A DNA stretch of 10,000 bases from Stramonita haemastoma (Eukaryota > Mollusca > Gastropoda > Neogastropoda > Muricidae): NCBI GenBank assembly GCA_030674155.1, contig CM060320.1, positions 19,579,292-19,589,291 of the forward strand, written 5' to 3'. The notes under the pieces are model-generated. The model ran no database searches. It was not told the DNA's origin and was given only the letters and a program-made list of their open reading frames with translations. Below, one piece after another: positions 1 through 7,727 of this stretch (the stretch's first letter is position 1; every line of letters begins with the position of its first letter). The position numbers were made by a program, and so were the translations under genes.

Positions 1-403
1 GTCCTGGTAACGCGCCTGCCTAGAAAGCGAAAAGTCCGGGTCAGAGTGTGCAGTGGTCCGACTCCTGTCTAGGCCCAAAACTTTTCCCCTATCCATTAGA
101 CCATGAGTGGTGGTCTGGGTGCTAGTCTTTCAAATGAGACGATAAACCGAGGTCCCGTGTATTACACATAATTATTTAGCGCACATAAAAGAACCCACGG
201 CAACAAGAGGGTTGTCCCTGGAAAAATTCTGCAGAAAAACGCCACTCTGATAGGGAAACAAATACAGTTGCAGACAGGAAAAAGAAAAACAAATAATGGA
301 TGGGCGCTTCACTTGTGGCCACTCGCTCTCCTCGGGGAGAGCAGGCCGAATTTCACGCAGAGAAATCTGCTGTGACATAAAATGGAACAAATAATTAAAA
401 GGA
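1..403 (+). mobile_element. tRNA-derived SINE, copy 1 (Deu-domain-like body)
   Basis: The block matches the reverse complement of 2609-3000 almost end to end. One exact stretch of about 31 bases (about 21-51) is shared, followed by conserved body segments and a conserved 3' segment with GGGGAGAGCAG and AGAGAAATCTG (about 336-370). The left end resembles a tRNA A box (TGGTAACGCGCCTG, from about 5). The B box is damaged: about 52-63 reads GTGGTCCGACTC where copy 2 has GGTTCGAATCCC. The central segment around 135-155 (GAGACGATAAACCGAGGTC) resembles, from memory, the Deu domain of DeuSINEs; I could not verify this. The 3' end is AT-rich (ATAATTAAAAGG). The window edge may cut a few bases of the head. 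Short open frames on the minus strand here are not genes. The right boundary is approximate. Confidence 0.85.
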
Positions 404-1014
404 TGTGTCTTTTGTACGTTGCTATTAGCAGAGAGAACCTTCTCCCTCCTTGTTTTCGTTTTCCCCTAAGTTTATGGCAGATATGAAATCCCAGTGTGTC
501 TGTTACATGGGTTAACAAAAAAACCAAAACCTTTTGGGTTGCCAAAAGTCAGATGAAAACTGCATGATGTGTAGACAGACTGCTTGTGTTCCTACCATGG
601 CAGGGTATCGTTTTGTAAGCAAGAGAAAACACCACTACGCAAGAAGGTGAAACTTTTTTTCTTGCACGTAAGATAAATAAGTCCTTAGGCGGCGGGGATG
701 GGTGGGTCAATAAATTGAGTCGTGTGTGGACTCACGCAGAACATTTTGCGCACACGTCAAAAAAAAACAAACACGTTCCCCCTTTCGGAAGAGTATGTCA
801 TTTTGTGTCAGTAGGAACGGATAAAAAAAAAAAAAACACGTTCATATAGGTGTCGTGTTTAGATCCCATCCCCAATGTCGGAATGCAGCTACCTAATGGG
901 GGTAAAATGTTCCATACGCAAGTTCTCACCATATTATGACTGTGAGAGACACTTCCGTGTCAGTCTGATGCTTGCTTATACAGGACATGTTTCATCTCCA
1001 CCGCATCTCATTAA
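404..1014. other. Unique non-coding DNA, no gene seen
   Basis: No coding signal or recognisable repeat family is visible in most of this stretch. It contains short A-runs (about 759-767 and 823-836). The only structured item is a small poly(A)-ended segment flanked by a direct repeat, listed separately. An open frame starting at 875 merely runs into the tetranucleotide array that follows. Confidence 0.6.
769..843 (+). mobile_element. Tiny poly(A)-tailed insertion with 10-bp target-site duplication
   Basis: AAACACGTTC occurs at 769-778 and again at 834-843. Between them lie about 44 bases of non-repetitive sequence ending in an A-run (14 A's at 823-836, the last few shared with the direct repeat). 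Insert, poly(A), then repeated target is the layout left by L1-type target-primed reverse transcription of a short RNA. The source RNA is not recognisable at this length. A chance repeat next to two A-runs remains possible. Confidence 0.4.
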
Positions 1015-1355
1015 GTTTCTCTGTCTCTGTCTTTGCTACTGTCTGTCTGTCTGTCTCCATCTCACTCTCTCTCATACACACACACTATCTATCTACCTGT
1101 CTGTCTGTGTTCCTACCTACCTACCTAGATCTATCTACCTACCTTCCTACCTACTTACCTACCTACCTATCTATCTATCTATCCATCTGTCTATCTATCT
1201 ACCTACCAATCTATCTATCTACCTACTAATCTGTCTATCTACCTACCAATCTATCTATCTATCAATCTATCTATCTATCTACCTAACTATCTATCTATCC
1301 ATCTATCTACCTATCTACCTACCTACCTACCTATCTATTTATCTATCTATCTACC
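1015..1355 (+). repeat. CTGT/CTAC/CTAT tetranucleotide microsatellite cluster
   Basis: The stretch opens with CTGT and CT units, passes through a short CA run (about 1075-1084), and continues as mixed CTAC and CTAT units to about 1355. Units differ by single transitions (T/C in the last position, with some CTGT). That pattern suggests an old tetranucleotide array with point-mutation mosaicism. The open frames here read as Leu/Ser/Tyr/Ile repeats (LSIYLSIY and similar) and are translations of the array, not proteins. Confidence 0.95.
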
Positions 1356-1533
1356 TTGTTACCCTCCCTCCTCCTCCATCCACTTTCTGTTTGGCAAGTG
1401 AAAAAAAAAGTATGAGCATCGTCAGCTGTTTCATTTTCAAAAGTCAAACTGGATGAGGCATCTCTGCCCCACATGTAATCAGCGTCTGCAGTCCCTCAGG
1501 TACACTGCCTCCACTTGGCACGCTAGGAAAAGA
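1356..1533. other. Short unique spacer, no gene seen
   Basis: This non-repetitive sequence lies between two simple-repeat arrays, with a CTC-rich start and a nine-A run near 1402. No gene or known element was recognised. Confidence 0.5.
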
Positions 1534-1678
1534 CATGAGAGAAAGAAAGAAAGAAAGCAAGAAAGAGAGAATGAGAGAAAGAGACAGACAGACAGACAGA
1601 CAGTGACAGAGATACAGAGAGAGAGAGAGGGGGAGAGAGTAAGAGAGAGAAGGAGAGAGACAGAGACAGACAGACAGC
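1534..1678 (+). repeat. Purine-rich GAAA / GAGA / CAGA microsatellite
   Basis: GAAA units (about 1540-1558) grade into GAGA and CAGA units, including five consecutive CAGA-type units near 1584-1602, and end with CAGACAGACAG at about 1667-1677. Open frames on both strands (Arg/Glu-rich and Ser/Leu-rich) are repeat translations. Confidence 0.93.
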
Positions 1679-1739
1679 TCTTATTGCATGTAAAAGAAGA
1701 CTGAAGATAGAGATATCAGACACGTCCCTGTAATAAGGA

Positions 1740-1935
1740 GCATCGAAGTTTCTGTTAGTATCATTTGTTGCAGTGGGCAGTAGTGAACTTCATGGCAATA
1801 GGAGAGCAGGCAGGGTGTGGCTAGACTGTTTTCCACTGGGATCCGTGGGTATCGTCTGCTGTCTGGCAGCCCCATTTCTCCGTCAATGCTCTTTTACCTG
1901 CATCAGAAAGACTTTGGGTGCGGTTGACGATGGTT
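1740..1935 (+). repeat. Dispersed repeat family A, copy 1
   Basis: The core TCTGGCAGCCCCATTTCTC (1862 onward), then CAATGCTCTTTTACCTGCATCAGAAAGACT, aligns with three other same-strand segments starting near 3313, 5018 and 6884. Upstream, GGTGTGG...ACTGTTTTCCA...GGATC (about 1814-1843) matches the GGTGTCACTGTTT...ATCAAGATC module of the other copies. The segment ends at a degenerate TTGACGATGG. It is more like copy 2 than copies 3 and 4. It has no coding potential. Ends are approximate, and I do not recognise the family. Confidence 0.65.
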
Positions 1936-2491
1936 CACATAGGTGTCTACGTTACTATACTCATCTACATGTGTTGTTATTCATTGATGGTTTATCAATA
2001 TTGCTTTGATTTTTCATACAAAATGTACAGTTTCATTTGTGTGTGCGTGTGTGTGCTAGTCTGCTGTTTCTGAACTGATCAGGATTTTCTCTCTCTCTCT
2101 CTCTATTTCTTTTACTTTTTCTGTTTCTAAGTGAATGTTTGTCTGTTTATTCAGACTGTCTGTTGTCACATGCTTACTCAGATGTGCTGACATAGTCCTG
2201 AAATACAATCGCATGTGCATGCGTGTGTGCACTCACACATAAACACACGCACTGATTACGTTTTTACCACCTGTGCACAACTTCTCGGGCGGGCACAGTT
2301 TACCAACTAGGATGTGATCTCAAACATTCTACTTCTTACCATGAAGGCGTGGTGTATACAATGGAGGGCTTTCGACCACCACCCAAAGAAACAGAGCATC
2401 GCACAATTCGCAGGTGTGTCCCGATTTAGTAACACAACGCTGTGACAGGGTTCTGATCGCATGGGAGGTAATCTACTTACCACCTCATCAC
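1936..2491. other. Non-coding DNA with short GT and CT tracts
   Basis: No gene was found in this 556-bp stretch. It holds a short GT-rich tract (about 2038-2054), a (CT)n tract (about 2088-2104) and alternating purine-pyrimidine GTGT/CACA sequence around 2210-2250 with some Z-DNA-like character. The sequence from about 2290 to 2490 looks unique. Confidence 0.6.
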
Positions 2492-2540
2492 ATTATTATT
2501 ATTATTATCATCATCATCAACATCATCATCATCATCATCA

Positions 2541-2608
<68 letters not shown>
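2492..2608 (+). repeat. (ATT)n/(ATC)n trinucleotide array forming the SINE 3' tail
   Basis: This 117-bp array consists of ATT units, a block of ATC units with one AAC interruption, then a long pure ATT block. It abuts the conserved 3' end of SINE copy 2 directly, so it is the expanded tail of that element and not an independent locus. Confidence 0.95.
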
Positions 2609-3000
2609 GTACCACTTTATGTCAGCACATTTCTCTGGTAAAATTCTGGCTGCTCTCCCTGGGGGAGGAGGAGGGGGGGCATTACTACAAGTGCAGCGCC
2701 ACCCATTATTTATTTATTTATTTTTGCTTTTTCCTGTGTGCAACAGTGTTTGTTCAGAATTTTGCCAAGGACAACCCTCTTGTTTCCGTGGGATCTTTTA
2801 AAAGCGCTAAAAAAAAAATAATGTGTAACACACAGGACCTCGGTTTATCGTCTCACCCGAAAGACTAGCTCCAAGACAACAACTCATGGTCTAATGGATG
2901 AGGGGAAAGTTTGGGGCCCAAATGGGATTCGAACCATCGCACACTCTGACCCGGACTTTTCGCTTTCTAGGCAGGTGCGTTTATCCTCTAGACCACCAAT
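2492..3000 (-). mobile_element. tRNA-derived SINE, copy 2, with long ATT/ATC tail
   Basis: On the minus strand the element starts near 3000. An A-box-like TGGTCTAGAGG lies at 2995-2985 and a perfect B box GGTTCGAATCCC at 2935-2924, so the internal Pol III promoter looks intact. About 60 bases separate the box starts, longer than a class I tRNA, which suggests Ser/Leu-type ancestry or an insertion. The body continues through GAGACGATAAACCGAGGTCC (Deu-like, by memory) and AAGATCCCACGG to the conserved GGGAGAGCAGCC...AGAGAAATGTG segment (about 2660-2625). It ends in an AAT/GAT trinucleotide tail occupying 2492-2608 on the plus strand. Poly-Ile, His and Tyr frames across the tail are artefacts. 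Clear target-site duplications were not found. Confidence 0.88.
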
Positions 3001-3064
3001 CCTCCAGAAACTGCAATCCCTGATGGAGACAGAAAGTACTGGCTACACCAGACGACCTACCATA

Positions 3065-3082
3065 CCCCCCCCCCCCCCCCCC
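3065..3082 (+). repeat. Poly(C) run of 18
   Basis: Eighteen consecutive C bases sit about 65 bp outside the 5' end of SINE copy 2. The following 3083-3150 is A-rich (AAAAAAAGAACAAAAC and similar). Long C runs are uncommon and are prone to sequencing length error. Confidence 0.95.
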
Positions 3083-3189
3083 TTCTCCACTTAGGAAGAA
3101 AAAAAAAGAACAAAACAGAAGAAAAACAAAACACAAAAGAAGAGAAAAAGAGAATCAGTATTTAGCCACACACATATTATCTGAAAGGA

Positions 3190-3554
<365 letters not shown>

Positions 3555-3705
3555 TCCACATGTTTCAAGTTTTTCTCCTTCTCTGCGTTTGTCAGATGGA
3601 CAGCCATGGTACTGATAAACAAGTATGACATTTGTCTATGATTGAAAATGACTGGCTTGGTGTCTCGCGTAAAATGTACTATTTGTTCTGTATTTTAGTC
3701 TCTGT

Positions 3706-3800
3706 ATATTTCTATCTGTCTGTCCGTCTGTCTGTCTGTCTGTATGTATGTGTGCTGTCTGTTTGTCTGATCCATCTGTCTGACTGTCTGCTTCTCTGAC
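3706..3800 (+). repeat. Degenerate (TCTG)n microsatellite
   Basis: TCTG units (3714-3745) are followed by TATG variants and scattered TCTG/TCTC units to about 3800. It is imperfect and probably old. Confidence 0.85.
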
Positions 3801-3858
3801 TCTATCTCTGCTTTTCTCCCTGACTCTGCCTGTTTGTGTTTGTGGTTGCATGCCTGTC

Positions 3859-4070
3859 TAATGATGATGATGATGACGATGGCGATGATGATGACGACGC
3901 GTCCGATGACGACGACGATGACGACGACGATGGTGATGACGACGACGACTACAACGACAACGACGACGACGACGATGACGATCATGATGATGATGATGAT
4001 GATGATTATAATGACGACGATGACGACGACGACGGCGATGACGATGACGACGACAATGACGACGACGACT
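3859..4070 (+). repeat. GAT/GAC trinucleotide array (poly-Asp frame)
   Basis: About 70 trinucleotide units are almost all GAT or GAC, with rare GGC/GGT, AAC/AAT, TAC/TAT and CAT variants. Read from 3836 the frame stays open to 4201 and gives about 57 Asp residues in 70, interrupted by Gly, Asn, Tyr and His. Flanking sequence in that frame has no recognisable domain, and other frames read poly-Met/Thr. I therefore call it a microsatellite and not a gene. GAC tandem units carry a CpG at every junction, so GAT and AAC variants could be CpG-deamination products. Confidence 0.9.
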
Positions 4071-4676
4071 TTATGCTTGGTGATGTTGTTGTCTCGTATA
4101 GCTGTATCATCAGCGTTATGTTTCTGCCACCTATCTTGAAACCCATGTCTTCAATATTAGACACTCTCATGACTTGCTCTGTGTATATATTGAAAAGGTG
4201 ATGTGAGATAATGAATCCTAGCCTAACCCCTTTGAGATGTTGGAAAAGTTCACATTTTTGATGGCCCTATCTCAGAGTAACCCCTCTGATCTTCATTATG
4301 TGAAGAAATGGGTGCGATTACATGAAAAGCCCATTTTATATATAATGTCAAAAAGATTTTGGTGAATCAAGCTGCCCAAAGCTTTGCTGGAGTCTATGGA
4401 GGTAATAGAAATTCTCCATTCGTAGTTTTCACCTTGTCATTATTTTAGAGCACGAATGACATGACCATTGTTCCTCTGTTTATTATGTAGACTGCCTGCC
4501 TGTCTCATAGTTCAAACTCTATTTTTTTGTTTCATGCTATCTAAGATTATAATCAATAATATCTTGTTTGCATGACATATAACGGTTCCTGGCCCTTAAT
4601 GTTTGCACCTTTACATTTCTGGTCATACTCTACCTCTCTAAAGCACACTTTTTCAGAAGAGATCATTTGGAAGGTA
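4071..4676. other. AT-rich non-coding DNA, no gene seen
   Basis: This roughly 600-bp stretch has no long open frame, no tRNA-like box and no simple repeat beyond short homopolymers. It is one of the few largely non-repetitive parts of the window. No function can be assigned. Confidence 0.6.
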
Positions 4677-4961
4677 TGCTTCTGTCTTCCTCATTTCTAA
4701 ACACAAGCAGAAAGGCCTGCTTCTGTCTTCCTCATTTCTAAACACAAGCAGAAAGGCCTGCTTCTGTCTTCCTCATTTCTAAACACAAGCAGAAAGGCCT
4801 GCTTCTGTCTTCCTCATTTCTAAACACAAGCAGAAAGGCCTGCTTCTGTCTTCCTCATTTCTAAACACAAGCAGAAAGGCCTGCTTCTGTCTTCCTCATT
4901 TCTAAACACAAGCAGAAAGGCCTGCTTCTGTCTTCCTCATTTCTAAACACAAGCAGAAAGG
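4677..4961 (+). repeat. 41-bp minisatellite, seven copies
   Basis: Units start at 4677, 4718, 4759, 4800, 4841, 4882 and 4923, an exact 41-bp period. Each carries TGCTTCTGTCTTCC, CATTTCTAAACACAAG and CAGAAAGG. The units look identical to one another except for the array edges (GGTATGC at the left, AAGGTAGG at the right). Near-zero divergence implies recent expansion or homogenisation. One diverged unit of the same sequence lies at about 6799-6838 beside family A copy 4, so the unit belongs to the 5' part of that element. No coding potential. Confidence 0.97.
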
Positions 4962-5157
4962 TAGGTGTCACTGTTTCCATCAAGATCTCTCTCTCTCACT
5001 CTCCCAGTGTCCTGTGTGTCTGGCAGCTCCATTCTTCATGCCAGTGCTGCTTTGCATCAGAGAGGACTGGCCAATGACGATCAACAGAACAGATCCATGA
5101 TGCCGTCCGGCACCATTCACGTTCGATAAGGAACTGAGGTCTGTTGGCCAACACTAG
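4962..5157 (+). repeat. Dispersed repeat family A, copy 3
   Basis: It follows directly on the minisatellite. It carries GGTGTCACTGTTTCCATCAAG, a short CT expansion (about 4986-5002), CCCAGTGTCCTGTGTGTCTGG (5003 onward), CAGCTCCATTCTTCATGCC, GCATCAGAGAGGACTGGCCA and ATGACGATC. Copy 4 matches nearly throughout, including the distal GATAAGGAACTGAGG versus TATAAGGAAATAAGA segment. The element extends to about 5157. No protein-coding signal. Confidence 0.8.
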
Positions 5158-5224
5158 ACTAGTTCTGCTTGCTCTTGCAGCTTTTGTCTGTGTTTTTCTG
5201 CCTGTGTGTTTGTCTTGTGTGTCT

Positions 5225-5400
<176 letters not shown>

Positions 5401-5486
5401 CATTCTTCTGCTTCATCTTCTTTTTCTTCCTCCTCCTTCTCTCGCATTTACACCTACCTCCTAGGTTTTTAAAAAAATCTTTTTCT

Positions 5487-5619
5487 GCCATTGAAAGACA
5501 TTATTTCCAAGAGTTTATCTTTTATTTTTTTAATCTTTGATTAGTCATTTTCAAAATGATTGAGAAGTTGTAAGTGGTTACCTGCACTTGTTTTCATCCA
5601 CTACTTTTTCCTCAGTAAT
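5487..5619 (+). repeat. Dispersed repeat family B, copy 1
   Basis: It shares with 6097-6222 the modules GCATTGAAARACATTATTTC, AGAGTTT, AATCTTTGAT, AAAATGATTGAG and CTGCACTTGTTTTC, then CCACTACTTTTTCCTCA. Both copies are on the same strand and about 610 bp apart. It is AT-rich and non-coding. It could be a tandem segmental duplication or two insertions of one element. Confidence 0.8.
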
Positions 5620-6096
5620 TCTTTGTGGTCAAGAGGGGAATTGCATGTCTAGTAGATCCAAAAGTAGGCCATTTACATATTTTCCCCAACTTCTCTTGCC
5701 TGTGCCTGCACTTTAAGTGTATGGTAATGTTTGGGTTATTATCCAGCTAAGACTGATCACTTGGCTGGATACAAACCTTATGACCTCCCTTGCACCCTTT
5801 CATTAGAATGCCTAAGCATAAGGAACAAAGATTCACTAGGTGTTTTTTTTCTCCATTCCTTTTTGTTTTTGTGCAACATATATTCTAAGCATGTTATCTT
5901 TTTATTGTCGTCTTTTGATAGCAGCTTAAAAAAGGCCACAGGAACATCAAGTATACTTGTGAATGCAACTGACACTTTTAAATTCTGAAAAGTGTCTTGC
6001 TGTAAGGTACCACAGCAGGTGGAGTAACAGTCACTGTTGGGACCTCTGATGAAGGCTCATCCAGGAGCTGAAATTCAGTCAAGTCTGGCCAGAAGG
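5620..6096. other. Spacer between family B copies, no gene seen
   Basis: AT-rich sequence. Two small inverted repeats are visible: CCAGCTAAG/CTTGGCTGG at 5743-5751 and 5760-5768 (one mismatch, 8-nt loop), and TGCTGT/ACAGCA at about 5999-6018. The open frame 5731-5988 (85 codons) has no recognisable domain and mixes ordinary residues with Leu/Ser/Phe-rich stretches. I do not call it a gene. Confidence 0.5.
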
Positions 6097-6222
6097 CATG
6101 CATTGAAAAACATTATTTCGTAGAGTTTTTCGTTTTTTGATTGAATCTTTGATAAGCCATTTTAAAAATGATTGAGTAGTTATCTGCACTTGTTTTCCTC
6201 CACTACTTTTTCCTCAATGATA
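6097..6222 (+). repeat. Dispersed repeat family B, copy 2
   Basis: This is the second copy of the AT-rich segment at 5487-5619, with the same module order and scattered substitutions and small indels (for example GATAAGCC versus GATTAGTC, and loss of part of GTAAGTGGTTACC). Divergence is clearly greater than between the 41-bp minisatellite units, so this duplication is older. Confidence 0.8.
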
Positions 6223-6224
6223 TC

Positions 6225-6352
6225 ATCTTTTTCTTCTTCTTTGCAATTCTTCTCTTTCGCAATTCTTCTTCACAATTTTTTTTTTCTTTACAATTCTTCT
6301 TCTTTTTGCAATTCTTCCTTGCAATTCTTCTTTGCAATTCTTCTTCTCCATC
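6225..6352 (+). repeat. Degenerate TTC-rich repeat built on GCAATTCTTC
   Basis: A short motif GCAATTCTTC (or ACAATTCTTC/TTT) recurs about seven times at irregular 10-30-bp spacing, separated by TTCTTCTTT spacers. It looks like a decayed higher-order repeat. The reverse-complement sense (GCGAAGAAGAATT, ATTGCGAAG) recurs at about 7838-7900. Open frames are Ser/Phe repeat translations. Confidence 0.8.
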
Positions 6353-6546
6353 CTTAATTTATCCTTCCTCTTCTCTGGCATGTTGAACACTGGGCCTCAG
6401 CTTATCATATCATCACCAAAGACTGATACCCACACCTCCATGCAATACTGTGTGTGGTGTGACGAAGAAAAAGTTCTGGTCTATTTAACTCACTACTTGA
6501 TAGGAACATTCTCATCTCAAATAGCTAACCTTTCAAAACCAGTAGC
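6353..6546. other. Unique spacer, no gene seen
   Basis: This non-repetitive sequence with ordinary base composition runs through an open frame that ends in poly-Ser from the following TCA array. No domain or splice-supported exon could be recognised. Confidence 0.45.
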
Positions 6547-6589
6547 TTCGTCATCGTCATCTTCATCATCATCATCATCATCATCATAT
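6547..6589 (+). repeat. (TCA)n/(TCG)n microsatellite
   Basis: TCG/TCA/TCT units resolve to a pure TCA run of about eight units. It encodes poly-Ser in one frame only as an artefact. Confidence 0.9.
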
Positions 6590-6664
6590 ATTTTTTATTT
6601 ATTTCTTATCTATTCATTGTCCAGTGATTTTGAAATTGTACTGACATGAACTGGTAAAAAGAGG

Positions 6665-6766
6665 ACAGTAAAAAAAACAAAAACAAAACACACACACACA
6701 CACACAACAACAGCAAGAAACCAACCTGTTAACAATAAAAACAACAACAAACAAACAAACAGAAAC
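6665..6766 (+). repeat. A-rich AAAC / CA / AAC simple repeat
   Basis: AAAAAC units lead into a CA run (about 6689-6706), then AAC and AAAC units to 6766. It lacks a defined element on its 5' side, so I class it as low-complexity sequence and not a retroelement tail. Confidence 0.85.
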
Positions 6767-6798
6767 CACAATCTTAATTGTTCGGTATGTGAATCAGA

Positions 6799-7030
6799 CT
6801 TCTTGCCTCTTCACCATTTTCAAACACAAGCAGAAAGGTGTCACTACCTTCATCTGGGTATCTCTTCCCCCAGTGCCCTGTGTGTCTGACAGCTCCATTC
6901 TTCATGCTAATGCTCTCTGACGTCAGAGGAGACTGGCCAATGGCGATACACACACAGATCTATGACACTGACTGACTGACTAACATACCCCTTGGTCTAT
7001 AAGGAAATAAGACGTGTTTGCCTACTTACC
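6799..7030 (+). repeat. Dispersed repeat family A, copy 4
   Basis: It begins with one diverged 41-bp-type unit (ending CAAACACAAGCAGAAAGG at 6838), then GGTGTCACTACCTTCATCTG, CCCAGTGCCCTGTGTGTCTG, ACAGCTCCATTCTTCATGC, GAGGAGACTGGCCAATGGCG and TATAAGGAAATAAGA. It is the best partner of copy 3 (4962-5157) and keeps the unexpanded state of the minisatellite. An ACTG run (about 6968-6983) is a small private expansion. Confidence 0.8.
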
Positions 7031-7068
7031 TAAACTTTGTGTCGTTTTTTTTGGTGGACACCCCTCCT

Positions 7069-7069
7069 C

Positions 7070-7107
<38 letters not shown>

Positions 7108-7299
7108 TCACACACGCACACACGCGTACGCACACGCACACACACATACACTCACACACACAACCAGAAAGACAGACATGACAGAGACAGACACAGAGAG
7201 AGATAGAGACAGACAGACAGATAGAGATACAGAAACAGAGACAGAGACAGAAAGACAGGAATATCACAAAGACAGACAGACAGACAGACGCAGAAACAC
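7069..7299 (+). repeat. (CT)n(CA)n(CAGA)n compound microsatellite
   Basis: CT (about 7072-7086) passes into CA with CG interruptions (to about 7162), then degenerate CAGA/GAGA units with a pure CAGA block near 7271-7289. Open frames rich in Thr/His and Cys/Val are repeat translations. It lies shortly after family A copy 4. Confidence 0.95.
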
Positions 7300-7392
7300 A
7301 AACCAGAAAGATCAAGAGAAAGTACAATATAATGTACTCTATTTTTCTGTCAAAAACTTTGAAATATACATCATGTAGGAGTGTTTATTTCT

Positions 7393-7500
7393 TGTCAATC
7401 CAATTCAATTCGCATATTTATTACAGAGTTCAGGTGAGTACTACAAGCTAACCTAGTAGGCATTGTCCCAAAGCACGAAAAGACAACACAAATTAATGAC
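7393..7500 (-). mobile_element. Possible 3' end fragment of a retroelement
   Basis: Read on the minus strand, non-repetitive sequence (GCTTTGGGACAATGCC, then GAACTCTGTAATAAATATGC) ends in GAATTGAATTGGATTG, a short pentanucleotide tail of the kind that terminates many non-LTR elements and SINEs. An AATAAA sits just before the tail. There is no second copy in the window and no coding sequence, so the element assignment is tentative. Confidence 0.35.
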
Positions 7501-7530
7501 AAAGAAAAAAGAAAACCGAGACATGATGAG

Positions 7531-7608
7531 GAAGAAGAAGAAGAAGAAGAAGAAGAAGAAGAAGAAGAAGAAGAAGAAGAAGAAGAAGAAGAAGAAGAAG
7601 AAGAAGAA
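7531..7608 (+). repeat. (GAA)26 microsatellite
   Basis: Seventy-eight bases of uninterrupted GAA form 26 perfect units, implying recent slippage. GAA/TTC runs can adopt triplex DNA. The poly-Ser minus-strand frame is an artefact. Confidence 0.98.
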
Positions 7609-7647
7609 TGATTGATTGGTTGATTAATTGATTGATTGATTGATTGA
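7609..7647 (+). repeat. (ATTG)n microsatellite
   Basis: ATTG/ATTA tetramers directly abut the GAA run, making a compound locus. It contains one GGTTG and one TAATTG variant followed by four clean ATTG units. Confidence 0.95.
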
Positions 7648-7727
7648 ATCGCTAATGGGTAAAATATTAGGCACAATAAAGGCTTCTGTTTCTTTTTATT
7701 TTACAATTATGCCCAAAAAGAAAGCAA

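Noticed and set aside
875..1456. 193-codon Leu/Ser/Tyr-rich frame as a secreted or membrane protein
   Set aside because: It is the CTAT/CTAC array read in frame. The periodic IYLS pattern tracks the 4-bp unit.
2461..2868. His/Tyr-rich frame as a metal-binding peptide
   Set aside because: It reads the ATC/ATT tail of a SINE. The neighbouring frame reads poly-Ile.
2885..3000. Functional tRNA gene on the minus strand
   Set aside because: The B box is perfect, but box spacing is too long, no acceptor stem is evident, and the sequence continues into a SINE body shared with 1-403.
4677..4961. CRISPR array
   Set aside because: The units are contiguous 41-bp tandem copies with no unique spacers, in eukaryotic-type DNA.
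6669..6766. Poly(A)-type retroelement tail
   Set aside because: Mixed AAAC/CA/AAC composition, no element recognised upstream and no target duplication found.
7018..7378. Thr/His-rich and Cys/Val-rich frames
   Set aside because: They are CA and CAGA repeat translations on the two strands.
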